Below, in pieces: positions 19,370-27,869 of a DNA stretch of 28,848 nt. Position 1 is the stretch's first letter, and each line of letters starts with the position of its first letter. Where the stretch lies: assembly GCA_964242595.1 (NCBI GenBank), contig CAXTBC010000053.1:1-28848 (forward strand), in the 5' to 3' direction. Made by a program: the position numbers and the translations under genes. The DNA is from BOG-908 sp964242595. Its GTDB lineage: Bacteria > Pseudomonadota > Alphaproteobacteria > Acetobacterales > Acetobacteraceae. The notes below the pieces were generated by a model that had not been told where the DNA came from, did not search any database, and saw only the letters and a list, made by a program, of their open reading frames with translations.

Positions 19370-21694
19370 TTACTGTTGCCCAGGCTTCGCGACGGTCAGT
19401 TGCAGCACTGCACCCACCACGTCGCTCTCGCCCGGCAGGTGTTCCAGCGTGAAGCCGTAATGGCGCACGAAGCCCAGCATCACGTGGTTGTCGGCCAGCA
19501 CCTGGCCGGTTATCGCTGGCAGGCTTTGGCTGCGGGCCCAGAGCACCAGGCTGTCCATCAGGTGGCGGGCCAGGCCCAAGCCCTTGCAGTCCGGCTCCAC
19601 GAGCAGGGCGAACTCGCCCGGGCCGCCCTCCGTCTCGCAGACCAGCCGGGCCACGCCCACGGTCGCCATGTCGGCCAGGCGGACGGCGATCAGCGCCATC
19701 TCGCGGTCGTAGTCGATCTGCGTCAGCCGGACCATCTGTTCGGGCGCCACCTGGCGGACGGCGGAGAAGAAGCGGTAGCGCAGGTCCTCGGGCGGGACGC
19801 GCCGCACCATTTCGGCGTGGGCGGCGGCGTCTTCGGGTCGGATGGGGCGGATGAGGAAGTCCTGGCCGTGGCTGTGCCAGGGGTGGGCAAGCTGCTCGGG
19901 GTAGGGTGAGATGGCGAGCGCCGCACGTTCGCCAGGCGGCCGTAGTTTCACGCTGACGCCGTCAGCCGTGCAGCTGCACGCGCTGTCGCCCATGCACGCC
20001 GGCGCGTGAAACTTCAGCCGGTCGATCAGCAGCCTGGCGAGCTGGGCTTCGTCGACCAAAAGCTGGCTCACCCGCACCAGCGCGCCGGCCGCCGCGGCGC
20101 TGGCCTGGCCGTCAAGCCCGGCGCGCCTGGCCAGCGCTTCGGCAAGCGGCAGGTTCAGTGGCGGCAGGTCGTAGGCGGCAGTACCTTGCGGCAGCACGGC
20201 CAAGCCGATCGCCGGGCCGAACGTGGGATCGTCATGCACGCTCAACACGCAGGCGGGCAGCGTGCCGGCGGGGCGGTCCGCGCCGGCGCCGTCTGCCCCG
20301 CCGGACCTGGCTGACGCGGCGCCGCCATGCAGGCCGTAACAGGCCAGCAGGGCGGCAGCCTCGCCGGCGGTCAGGTCCACCCGTCCTTCCGCACGTGCGT
20401 TGCCGACGAGGATGGCGGCCGTGGCGGTATCGGGGTCCACGTCCAGCACGCGGCCGGGCGGCAGTTCGCGCGCGGCCTGGCGGGCCGTGCGGTTGCGCAG
20501 CAGGTGGCCGAAGGCCGCCACGGCCTGCTCGGGCGTGGCAAAGGCGGGCAGCCCGGCTTCCGCCAGGCGCTTGCGGTGCGCGGCCCCCGTGGTCTCTCCC
20601 ATGACGCAGGTCAGCACCGGCAGGCGGGCGGTCTGCGCCGCGGCGATCGCGGACCCGATGGCCGCGAAGTCGCCGGGCCCGGTGGGCGAGAGCAGCACCA
20701 GCACGCCGCCCACGCCGGGCACCGCGCCGACCATGGCGGCGATGCTGGCGACGTCGGTGGGTGCGGCGCTGCCGGCGTAGACAAGGCCGAGCAGCAGGTC
20801 GGCCGGCAGGCTGGCGGTCAGTGTCTGCTGCGCTTCCGGTGGCAGGATCGCCAGGCGTATGCCGGCGCGCAAGGCCGCGTCGGCGGCGAGCCGCCCCGGG
20901 CCGATCGCGTTGGTCACCACGGCCATCGTCTCGCCTTGCAGCGGGCGGGCACGGCTCAGCGTCTCGGCGGCCGCCAGGAAGGCTTCCAGCGTGTCGACCG
21001 TGAAAACGCCGGCGCGGTTGAGCGCCGCGGCGAAGACTGCATCCGCCTGGCCGGTAGGGTCGAGCAGCAGCCCGCCTGGGCGGAGTGCGACCACCGGGCG
21101 CAGGCGGGAGGCGGCGCGGGCGGCGGAGATGAAGGCGCGGCGGTCCTGCACGCGGCGAATGTCGAGCAGCACCAGCCTTGTGTCCGGGTCGCGCGCCAGG
21201 ACGTCCAGCACGGCGCCGAAGCCCACATCGGCGGCGCCGCCCAGGCCGATCACGTGGCTGAAGCCCACGCCGTTGGGTCCCGCCCAGTCCACCACGGCGC
21301 GCGCCAGGCTGGCCGATTGGGTGACGAGCGCGATGTGGCCCGGCGGCACCGCCATGTGGGAGAGCGAGGCGTTCAGGCCGAGCCTGGAGACCGCCACGCC
21401 GAAGGCCACGGGCCCCAGCACGCGCACGTTCACGGTCCGCGCGCGCTGTGCCAGCCCGGCCACCGGGCCGGTCACCACGGCGGCGCGGCCGCCCAGCGCG
21501 GCCAGGGCCGCGAGGTCCCGCTCGGCCTGGGCGCCGGTGCTGGCGATGACGGCGAAGTCGGGTGCCTCGCCTGGGGCGGGACGGGGGTAGTCGCCCAAAT
21601 TGGCCAGTACGCGGGCGCCGTCGCTGGTATGGGCGCCGAACACGGCCACGGTTTGGGGGGCGAGGAGACGGTCCAAGGTGGGGCGGGGAGGCAT
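19370..21694 (-). CDS. PatZ/YfiQ-type protein acetyltransferase (acyl-CoA synthetase-like domain fused to GNAT)
   Basis: A 774-residue protein. The N-terminal NDP-forming acyl-CoA synthetase-like part has a CoA-binding fold (VAVFGAHTSDGARVLANLG, about 12-110), succinyl-CoA ligase-like domains (about 130-430) and a short ATP-grasp-like region (about 440-590). The last 164 residues (611-774) are a GNAT acetyltransferase, starting FLIRPIRPEDAAAHAEMV with the acetyl-CoA loop CKGLGLARHLM. This is the PatZ/Pat order, and such enzymes acetylate lysines such as the one in acetyl-CoA synthetase. The region corresponding to ATP-grasp appears shorter than usual. The ATG at 21694 is the start; the frame is open far upstream only because it crosses a family-1 repeat and rpmB in antisense. 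Confidence 0.88.
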   Translation of the reverse strand: MPPRPTLDRLLAPQTVAVFGAHTSDGARVLANLGDYPRPAPGEAPDFAVIASTGAQAERDLAALAALGGRAAVVTGPVAGLAQRARTVNVRVLGPVAFGVAVSRLGLNASLSHMAVPPGHIALVTQSASLARAVVDWAGPNGVGFSHVIGLGGAADVGFGAVLDVLARDPDTRLVLLDIRRVQDRRAFISAARAASRLRPVVALRPGGLLLDPTGQADAVFAAALNRAGVFTVDTLEAFLAAAETLSRARPLQGETMAVVTNAIGPGRLAADAALRAGIRLAILPPEAQQTLTASLPADLLLGLVYAGSAAPTDVASIAAMVGAVPGVGGVLVLLSPTGPGDFAAIGSAIAAAQTARLPVLTCVMGETTGAAHRKRLAEAGLPAFATPEQAVAAFGHLLRNRTARQAARELPPGRVLDVDPDTATAAILVGNARAEGRVDLTAGEAAALLACYGLHGGAASARSGGADGAGADRPAGTLPACVLSVHDDPTFGPAIGLAVLPQGTAAYDLPPLNLPLAEALARRAGLDGQASAAAAGALVRVSQLLVDEAQLARLLIDRLKFHAPACMGDSACSCTADGVSVKLRPPGERAALAISPYPEQLAHPWHSHGQDFLIRPIRPEDAAAHAEMVRRVPPEDLRYRFFSAVRQVAPEQMVRLTQIDYDREMALIAVRLADMATVGVARLVCETEGGPGEFALLVEPDCKGLGLARHLMDSLVLWARSQSLPAITGQVLADNHVMLGFVRHYGFTLEHLPGESDVVGAVLQLTVAKPGQQ

Positions 21695-21697
21695 AAG

Positions 21698-21743
21698 GAA
21701 AGGAAGGAGTTCTTTTTTGAAAAAAAGAACCAAAAAACTTTTG
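21698..21743 (-). repeat. Family-1 AT-rich repeat, single unit before patZ-like gene
   Basis: The plus strand is AAGGAAGGAGTTCTTTTTTG, AAAAAAAGAACC and AAAAAACTTTTG, a left-type arm of the GTTC/GAAC subtype. It begins 3 bp from the ATG of the patZ-like gene, so it occupies that gene's whole ribosome-binding region and leaves only pyrimidine-rich sequence there. Confidence 0.85.
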
Positions 21744-21874
21744 CTCTCGGGGCCTCGCTGCGGAATGATCCGTGCCTGAAGGGCTGGAGGGGGCGCTTGC
21801 CTTGCCTTGCTTTCTCGCCTAGAGGGCACGGCTCCCTGCGGCTTGCCGCACGACCCATTGCCCGAGGTTCCTAA

Positions 21875-22180
21875 ATGTCGCGCCGCTGCCAGATGACCGG
21901 CAAGGGTGTGCTGAGCGGTAACAACGTCAGCCACGCCAACAACAAGACCCGTCGCCGCTATTTGCCCAACCTGCAGGAGACGTCGTTGCTGTCGGACGTG
22001 CTGGGCGCCCAGGTGCGCGTGCGCGTCTCCACGCGTGCGCTGCGGACCATCGAGCACAATGGCGGGCTGGACGCGTTCCTGCTGGGCACGCCGAACCGCG
22101 ACCTGCCGGAAGAGGCACAGGCCATCAAGCGCCGCATCGCGCGCGCCAGCGCCAAGCGCGAGGCTGCGGCGGCCGTCTAG
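21875..22180 (+). CDS. rpmB: 50S ribosomal protein L28
   Basis: A 101-residue L28 of the large ribosomal subunit. The start SRRCQMTGKGVLSGNNVSHANN and KTRRRYLPNLQE are diagnostic (shown in pieces). The alphaproteobacterial-length C-terminus has RVRVSTRALRTIEHNGGLDA and a basic tail RRIARASAKREAAAAV. GAGG at 21864-21867 is 7 nt before the ATG. It is transcribed alone, divergent from the patZ-like gene, with a hairpin after its stop. Confidence 0.97.
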   Translation: MSRRCQMTGKGVLSGNNVSHANNKTRRRYLPNLQETSLLSDVLGAQVRVRVSTRALRTIEHNGGLDAFLLGTPNRDLPEEAQAIKRRIARASAKREAAAAV

Positions 22181-22186
22181 CTACCG

Positions 22187-22215
22187 GGGCGGCGATCTCA
22201 AAATAGCCGCCGCCC
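22187..22215 (+). terminator. Terminator-like hairpin after rpmB
   Basis: GGGCGGCG (22187-22194) pairs perfectly with CGCCGCCC (22208-22215) around a 13-nt loop, starting 7 bp after the rpmB stop. It lacks a U-tract. Confidence 0.5.
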
Positions 22216-22246
22216 GTTAACTCGATCGTCGTTCCTGGGTGGCATC

Positions 22247-23056
22247 ATGCCGCCTATGGAGATTTCAGCCTGGCATGCCGCGCCGCCCTGCATCCTCGGT
22301 CTTGCCTGGGCCGTGTGGGCGCGCGAGCGCGCCCGCCGGCAACAGGCCGAGCAGGCCGCCGCCGCTTTGCGTACCGCGCAGCAGAGCACGCTGCGCCTGC
22401 TGCGGTTGAGCACGGGTGACCAACGCAACCTGGCGCTTACCCTGATCGGCCACGCCGAATCGCTGCAGCCGGCCGACCCCGCGCTGACCGGCCTGGCACG
22501 TTGCCTGCTCGAGATGTCCGATACGCTGGTGGCGCAGACCGAGGATGCGGACGGCCCGCGCTACATCACCGACGAGACGGTGGCGTTGTTGCCGGCCGTG
22601 GAGTTCGCGCTGGACCAGTTGAGCGCGCATCTGGGCCCGGCGCGGCGCGCCTGGCGGATCGACCCTGCGTTGGCGGACACGCACCTGCTGGCGGACCGGC
22701 GGGCGTTGAACCAGGTGCTGGTGAGCGTGCTGACGGCAGCCGCCACATCGACGCGGGATGGTGACTGGATCGAGATATCGCTGCAGCAGGAGGCGGCCGA
22801 GACAGCCTTGGTGGTGCAGGACGAAGGTGTCGGGCTGCCTGTTGCGGCCGGCGGGCGGCATCCGGGGGAGAGCCGCGGCATCGGGTTGCGGCTGACGCTG
22901 GCGCGCAGCCTGATGCAGGCGCACGGCGGCAGCCTGACGGTGCAGTCGGCCGAGCGGGTGGGCACGCGGGTGAGGCTGGGCTTCCCCGCCACGCGCCTGC
23001 TGCAGGCGGTAGGGGAGCGGCCGGACGGCGCCGTGAGGCAGCTCAGCCTGGGCTAG
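22247..23056 (+). CDS. Histidine-kinase-like protein with degenerate H-box and N-box
   Basis: A 269-residue protein with one N-terminal hydrophobic segment (PPCILGLAWAVWA, 13-25), a coiled-coil-like Gln/Ala helix, a HisKA-like helix and a HATPase_c domain (about 140-250). ATP-lid elements are present: VQDEGVGLP (G1) and GIGLRLTLARSLMQAHGG (G2). The H-box, however, reads STGDQRNLALTLIGHAESL where the family has SHELRTPL...GYAELL, so the phospho-accepting His is Gly57. The N-box reads VLVSVLTAAATST, with Ala where the Mg-binding Asn is expected. It may be a pseudokinase, an adaptor or a phosphotransfer-type dimer. The start at 22247 is uncertain; an ATG at 22256 is also possible. No response regulator gene is adjacent. 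Confidence 0.8.
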   Translation: MPPMEISAWHAAPPCILGLAWAVWARERARRQQAEQAAAALRTAQQSTLRLLRLSTGDQRNLALTLIGHAESLQPADPALTGLARCLLEMSDTLVAQTEDADGPRYITDETVALLPAVEFALDQLSAHLGPARRAWRIDPALADTHLLADRRALNQVLVSVLTAAATSTRDGDWIEISLQQEAAETALVVQDEGVGLPVAAGGRHPGESRGIGLRLTLARSLMQAHGGSLTVQSAERVGTRVRLGFPATRLLQAVGERPDGAVRQLSLG

Positions 23057-23064
23057 GCCGCGGC

Positions 23065-23250
23065 CTACCTGGCTCCGGCGCGGTTGTCGTCCGTGCCGGC
23101 GCCCAGCGGGCCGCCGCCGATGGAGCTGCCGGCGCTGGCGCCCACGTAAGGGCCGGCCCCGCTGTTGGACAGGCCCACCGACCCGGTGGGGGAGGAGGCG
23201 GTGTTGCTGGCGCAGCCCGCCAGCGCGATAGCCAGGATGATCCATTTCAT
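23065..23250 (-). CDS. Small Gly/Ser-rich lipoprotein
   Basis: A 61-residue protein with signal peptide MKWIILAIALAGC; the lipobox LAGC puts the acylated Cys at residue 13. The mature part is Gly/Ser/Ala-rich (SVGLSNSGAGPYVGASAGSS, GGGPLGAG) with no domain. GGAGG lies 8 nt before the ATG on the minus strand, which is a strong site. Small lipoproteins of this kind are usually missed; the function is unknown. It converges with the kinase-like gene, 8 bp between stops. Confidence 0.8.
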   Translation of the reverse strand: MKWIILAIALAGCASNTASSPTGSVGLSNSGAGPYVGASAGSSIGGGPLGAGTDDNRAGAR

Positions 23251-23343
23251 TGTGCCGTCCTCCAAGTTTTCCAAGCAGCGTTGCGCGATGCGGGCCGCGA
23301 CACACAACGCGGACCTTCGCTCCGAGGTCCGCGACAGCACAGA

Positions 23344-23390
23344 CAAAAGCTTTTTGCTTCTTTTTCTCGAAAAGGAAGGCCTTGCTCGCT
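23344..23390 (+). repeat. Family-1 AT-rich repeat, single unit
   Basis: ACAAAAGCTTTTTGCTTC, TTTTTCTCGAAAAGGAAGGC and CTTGCTCGCTTC form a right-type arm on the plus strand. It lies between the large kinase gene and the small lipoprotein gene, both on the minus strand. The rest of the gap (23391-23549) shows nothing I recognise. Confidence 0.8.
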
Positions 23391-23549
23391 TCACACCCGT
23401 CAATCCGCAGCGTGAGCCTGCCGACTGCTGACCTGCAGCGCGGCCGGACAGCGCCGCGTCGGTCGCCGCGCGCTTCGGCGTTGCCGGCACCGGCAGCGCG
23501 TCCATGTGCAGGTAGCCTGCTTCCACGCCGCCTTGGTGCCTGTACAAAT

Positions 23550-26500
23550 CTAGATCGTCGACTCTGCCGCAACGGCGAGCCGTGCCAGGGCGGGCAGCGA
23601 TTTCGTGCCGGTTCTGTGCATGATGGACGCCCGGTGGTTCTCGACCGTGCGCTGGCTGATGCCGAGGTCCCTGGCGATGTTCTTGCTGGGATGGCCGGCG
23701 AGCACCAGGGTCATGATCTCCCTCTGCCGTGGCGTGAGGCCGGCGACCTGCTCGGCCGCAGCCTCGTGCCAGGCGGCGAGCTTGGCGGCGTTGAGCGAAC
23801 CCTCCAGCGCATGGGCGATGCTGGCCAGCAGACCAGGCCGTTCCACCGGCTTCTCGATGAAGTCCGATGCGCCCGCTTTCATGGCACGGATCGCCATCGG
23901 GACGTCGCTTTGCCCGGTTATGACGATCGCCGGCATGTTGTGGCCGTCGGCACGGAGCCTCTCCAGCAGGTCGATGCCGCTCATGCCCGGCAGCGCCGCG
24001 TCGACCAGCAGGCACGCCGGGATGCCGGGACGAAAGCCGCGCAGGAAGGCCTCGCCGCTGGGAAAGCCTGCGACGATCCGGCCGTCGGCCTCGAGGACCT
24101 CCATGATGGTGCGGCGTACGTCCTCGTCATCGTCCACCACGACGATCAAGGGCTGCGCGGTGTCGAGCGGCCTCGACGCGCGCGCGATGGCCTGCCGGAG
24201 TTCGGGCAGACCCACGGGCTTGCTCAACGAGGCGCAGCCCGCCCGCGCGACGGCGCGCGAGGTGACGCTGGAGATGTCTCCGGTCAGGATGATCACCGGT
24301 AACGCCCGGCTTGCCGCCGCCCGGATGGCAGCTGCTGCCTCCAACCCGGTGTGACCACCGGGTAGGTTGTAGTCCGCCAGGACCAGGTCGGGAACGCTCT
24401 GCGCAACGCACCTCAGCGCCCTTTGGCCGTCAGAGGCCGTCGTGACGTGGTGTCCCTGGCTGCGCAGCAACTCCCCAAGCAGGTCGCTCAGGTCGGGATC
24501 ATCCTCGATGACCAGGATCCTGAGCACGGGATCGTTCGCGACCACGTCGGGCTGAGATGATGGAGGATATGCCGGCTTGGCCGAGACGTGGCGCGGCAGC
24601 CGGATCGAGAACCTGGAGCCATGGCCGAGGCGGGACTCGACGTCGACGGCGTGGCCGAGCAGGTCTGCCAGGCGTTTGACGATGGACAGGCCCAGGCCAA
24701 GACCGCGGCTCCGCTGCCGCGCCGCGTTCCCGACCTGGTGGTACTCCTCGAAGATCACCGCGAGGTCGGTGTCCTGGATGCCTATGCCGGTGTCCCACAC
24801 CTCCACGGCCAGTCCGTCGCCGTGCCGGCGGCAGCCGAGCAGGACGCCGCCTTCGGCCGTGAACTTGATCGCGTTGGACAGCAGGTTCCGGATCATCTGT
24901 TCCAGCAGCTTCGGGTCGCTTCGCACGCTCTGCCCGCAGGGGACGACCCGCAGCCGGATGGATTTCGCCTGCGCATGGTAGGTGAAATCGCTGCGCAGCC
25001 GCTCCAGCAGCTCGTCGATGGCGAAGACGGAGACCTCCGGCTTCACCGCGCCCGCCTCGATCTCGTTGATGTCGAGCAGGGTGTTCAGCATGCCCGTCAC
25101 CGTGCCCAGGGTGGTGTTCTGCCGGACGACCAGGCTTTTCGCCTTCTCGCCCGTGACGGTCTCGGCCAGCAGGGCCTGGAGCAGGGCCAGCGTCTGCAGC
25201 GGCTGGCGCAGGTCGTGGCTTGCAGCCGCCAGGAACCGCGTCTTAGCGGCGTTGGCCGCCTCCGCCTCCATCTTGGCAGCCTCCAGCGCACGACCGGCGG
25301 CCTTGCGCGCGGTGATGTCGGTGAAGGTGATGACGACGCCCTCGACCCGGCCGGCGCCCGTACGGTACGGCAGGATGCGGCGGCGGAACCAGGTGCCGTC
25401 CCCGGCCGTGATCTCGCGTTCCATGGGTTCCAGCCGATCCTCCACGGTCGCCACGTCGGCGGCGAGCGTGCTGTCCGGCGCCAGGGACGCGAAGTCCGCC
25501 AGCTTGCGGCCGACGTCCCCCGGGATGATGGCGAAGAGCGCCTTGATGGCCGGCGTGAAGAACCGGATGCGGCCGTCCAGGTCGAGGAACAGGGTCGCGA
25601 CGTTGGTGCTGAACAGGACGTTCTGCAGGTCGTCGGAGGTGGTACGCTGGCGCTCCAGCGTTTCCTGCAGCTGGCTGTTGACCGCCGTCAGCTCCTCGTT
25701 GAGGGATTGCAACTCCTCCTTGGAGGCGACCAGCTCCTCGTTGGTGGACTGGTACTCCTCGTTGACCGACAGCGCCTCCTCGCTGATCGCGCGTTGTTCG
25801 TCGCCCGAGACTTCGAGGTCGCGCACCGTTCCCTGCAGCTCCGCCCGGGTCGCGTCCAGCTCGCGCTCGAGCTCGGCGACACGTGCGGCCTGGCCGGGTG
25901 GTGGCGGACTGCCCTCGTCGCGTTCCGGCCGGTGGGCGTCCATGAAGCAGACCAGCAGCAGGTCCTCTCCCGATTCCAGCACGGGGTGCACGGCGAGGCT
26001 GAACGGCCGGCTGCCGTCGTCGCCAACCACCAGGCCGGAGTCCAGCACCTTGACCTTGCCTTCCCTGGCTACCTGCAGTGCGGCGCCCAGTTTGCCGCGC
26101 ACCCCCGACCGCGCCATCGCCAGCAGGTCGTGGGTGGCGTGGCCTGCCGGCAGGCGGAGGTAGCGGTCCGTCGGGCCGAGCGAGAACAGCACCGTGTTCG
26201 ACGGATCGACCAGCACGGAGGCGGGGGCGTAGGCCTCGATGACGAGGCGGCGGCCGAGATCGGCCAGGGCTGCGGGGCGGACCGTCGCGGCCGGCGGCGC
26301 GGGCCGGGCCCGTCGTTCTTCGCCGGGCCGCGCCAGGCCCGCGCCGGGGCGCCGCCCAGGGTGCCCGGGCTTGCTTGCCGGGCTTGGTCCGACGCGTCTG
26401 TAGACCCGCTCGGCCTTCGCCACCGCCTCGAACCGGCCGTCGCCTTCCGTCGGGCTCTCGGCGTGGCCGAGCAGCAGGACCCCGCCGTCGCGCAGCGCAA

Positions 26501-27869
26501 AGTGGAACGCCGCGATGACGCGCGCCTGCGCGTCCGGCCGCAGGTAGATGAGCAGGTTGCGGCACGACACCATGTCGAGGCGCGAGAACGGCGGGTCGGC
26601 GAGGACGTCCTGCACGGTGAACACGATCGCCGCACGCAGGTCCGGCGCGGCGCGCCACCCGGCATCCTCGCGCACGAAGAAGCGCGCCAGACGCTCCGGC
26701 GAGACGAGGTCCTGGATCGTGGCGGGATAGGCGCCGTCCCGGGCGGCCGCGACGGCCTCCGCATCCACGTCGGAGGCGAACATCTGCAGCCTGACGGAGC
26801 GCCCCGATCGCTCGATCTGCTCGAGGAACAACATCGCCAGCGAGTAGGTCTCCTCGCCGGTGCTGCACCCCGCCACCCAGACCCGCAGCGGCTGGCCGGG
26901 CGGCTGGGCCTGGACCAGCTCGGGGATGGTCGTTCCCGCCAGCATGCCGAACACGGCGGCATCGCGGAAGAAGCTCGTGACGTGGATGAGCAGGTCGCCT
27001 GCCAGCGCCTCCAGCTCGGCCTGGTCGGCCTGCAGCCTGTCCAGGTAGCGGGCCGTGTCGGCCGGCCCCAGGTTGGCCAGGCCCATGCGCCGGCTGGCAC
27101 GACGTTGCAGGGTGCCGGTCTTGTAGAAGGTGAAGTCGTGGCCGGTCCGGGCCTGCAACAGGCCGAGGATGGCGGACAGGCTCCGGCCGTCCGGATCGGC
27201 GGCGCTGTCGGCTTCACCCACGCCGGCCTTTTCGTCAACCGACCCTGCAGACGACGCGGGCATCGAGGGAATGCGGTAGGCGCACAGCGCGGCGGGGATG
27301 CCGGCGAGCGGCAACACGAAGTCCGCCAGGCCGGTCTCGATCGCGTTGCGCGGCATCCCGCCGTAGCCCGCTTCGGCGGGATCCTGCACGGCCACGACGC
27401 CGCCCTGCGCCTTGATGGAGCGCAGGCCGGCGCTGCCGTCCGCTCCGGTTCCGGACAGCACGACGCAGGCCGCCCGCGCGCCGTACTGCCGGGCCAGCGA
27501 GTGCAGCAGGAAATCGAACGGCATGCGGGCGCCCTGGCGGACCGGCGGGGTGGTCAGGTGCAGCGCGCCCTCGCCGGCCGACAGGTAGGCGCCGGGCGGC
27601 AGTATGTAGAGGTGCCCGGGCAGGACCGGCATGCCTTCCACCGCCTCGCACACCGTGAGTGCGGTGTGCGGGGCGAGCAGCGCCGCCATCATGCTGCCGC
27701 CGCTCGGGTCCTGGTGCTGGACCAGGATGAACGCCATGGCGCTGTCCGGCGGCCAGGCCTCGATCAGCCGCGTGACGGCTTCGAGCCCGCCCGCGGAGGC
27801 GCCGATGCCGACGACGGCGAGCCGCGATGGCGATGGCGTGTCGGCCGGGAAGGTCGGGACCTGAGACAT
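23550..27869 (-). CDS. CheB-CheR-PAS-histidine kinase-REC-REC-LuxR hybrid
   Basis: A 1439-residue cytosolic protein with seven modules. CheB methylesterase (about 15-200) has Ser25 in GASAGG, His52 and Asp144. CheR methyltransferase (about 230-490) has SAM loop AGCSTGEE at 333-340 and CRNLLIYL. A linker (about 535-645) resembling a degenerate PAS is followed by a Glu-rich coiled coil (660-745, SVNEEYQSTNEELVASKEEL) and a PAS domain (about 750-855). HisKA has His885 in ASHDLRQP. HATPase_c (about 985-1092) has Asn999, DTGIGI and RGLGLGLSIV. REC1 (1117-1230) has Asp1166 and REC2 (1241-1355) has Asp1290. A FixJ-type LuxR HTH follows (1378-1433, LTPRQREIMTLVLAGHPSKN). There are no membrane helices and no chemotaxis genes nearby. 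The ATG at 27869 is favoured; the frame extends to 28241 without homology. Confidence 0.93.
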   Translation of the reverse strand: MSQVPTFPADTPSPSRLAVVGIGASAGGLEAVTRLIEAWPPDSAMAFILVQHQDPSGGSMMAALLAPHTALTVCEAVEGMPVLPGHLYILPPGAYLSAGEGALHLTTPPVRQGARMPFDFLLHSLARQYGARAACVVLSGTGADGSAGLRSIKAQGGVVAVQDPAEAGYGGMPRNAIETGLADFVLPLAGIPAALCAYRIPSMPASSAGSVDEKAGVGEADSAADPDGRSLSAILGLLQARTGHDFTFYKTGTLQRRASRRMGLANLGPADTARYLDRLQADQAELEALAGDLLIHVTSFFRDAAVFGMLAGTTIPELVQAQPPGQPLRVWVAGCSTGEETYSLAMLFLEQIERSGRSVRLQMFASDVDAEAVAAARDGAYPATIQDLVSPERLARFFVREDAGWRAAPDLRAAIVFTVQDVLADPPFSRLDMVSCRNLLIYLRPDAQARVIAAFHFALRDGGVLLLGHAESPTEGDGRFEAVAKAERVYRRVGPSPASKPGHPGRRPGAGLARPGEERRARPAPPAATVRPAALADLGRRLVIEAYAPASVLVDPSNTVLFSLGPTDRYLRLPAGHATHDLLAMARSGVRGKLGAALQVAREGKVKVLDSGLVVGDDGSRPFSLAVHPVLESGEDLLLVCFMDAHRPERDEGSPPPPGQAARVAELERELDATRAELQGTVRDLEVSGDEQRAISEEALSVNEEYQSTNEELVASKEELQSLNEELTAVNSQLQETLERQRTTSDDLQNVLFSTNVATLFLDLDGRIRFFTPAIKALFAIIPGDVGRKLADFASLAPDSTLAADVATVEDRLEPMEREITAGDGTWFRRRILPYRTGAGRVEGVVITFTDITARKAAGRALEAAKMEAEAANAAKTRFLAAASHDLRQPLQTLALLQALLAETVTGEKAKSLVVRQNTTLGTVTGMLNTLLDINEIEAGAVKPEVSVFAIDELLERLRSDFTYHAQAKSIRLRVVPCGQSVRSDPKLLEQMIRNLLSNAIKFTAEGGVLLGCRRHGDGLAVEVWDTGIGIQDTDLAVIFEEYHQVGNAARQRSRGLGLGLSIVKRLADLLGHAVDVESRLGHGSRFSIRLPRHVSAKPAYPPSSQPDVVANDPVLRILVIEDDPDLSDLLGELLRSQGHHVTTASDGQRALRCVAQSVPDLVLADYNLPGGHTGLEAAAAIRAAASRALPVIILTGDISSVTSRAVARAGCASLSKPVGLPELRQAIARASRPLDTAQPLIVVVDDDEDVRRTIMEVLEADGRIVAGFPSGEAFLRGFRPGIPACLLVDAALPGMSGIDLLERLRADGHNMPAIVITGQSDVPMAIRAMKAGASDFIEKPVERPGLLASIAHALEGSLNAAKLAAWHEAAAEQVAGLTPRQREIMTLVLAGHPSKNIARDLGISQRTVENHRASIMHRTGTKSLPALARLAVAAESTI

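Noticed and set aside
21695..22057. N-terminal extension of the patZ-like protein by about 120 residues
   Set aside because: The extension is antisense to rpmB and crosses a repeat unit (it reads KSFLVLFFKKEL); the ATG at 21694 gives the normal family start.
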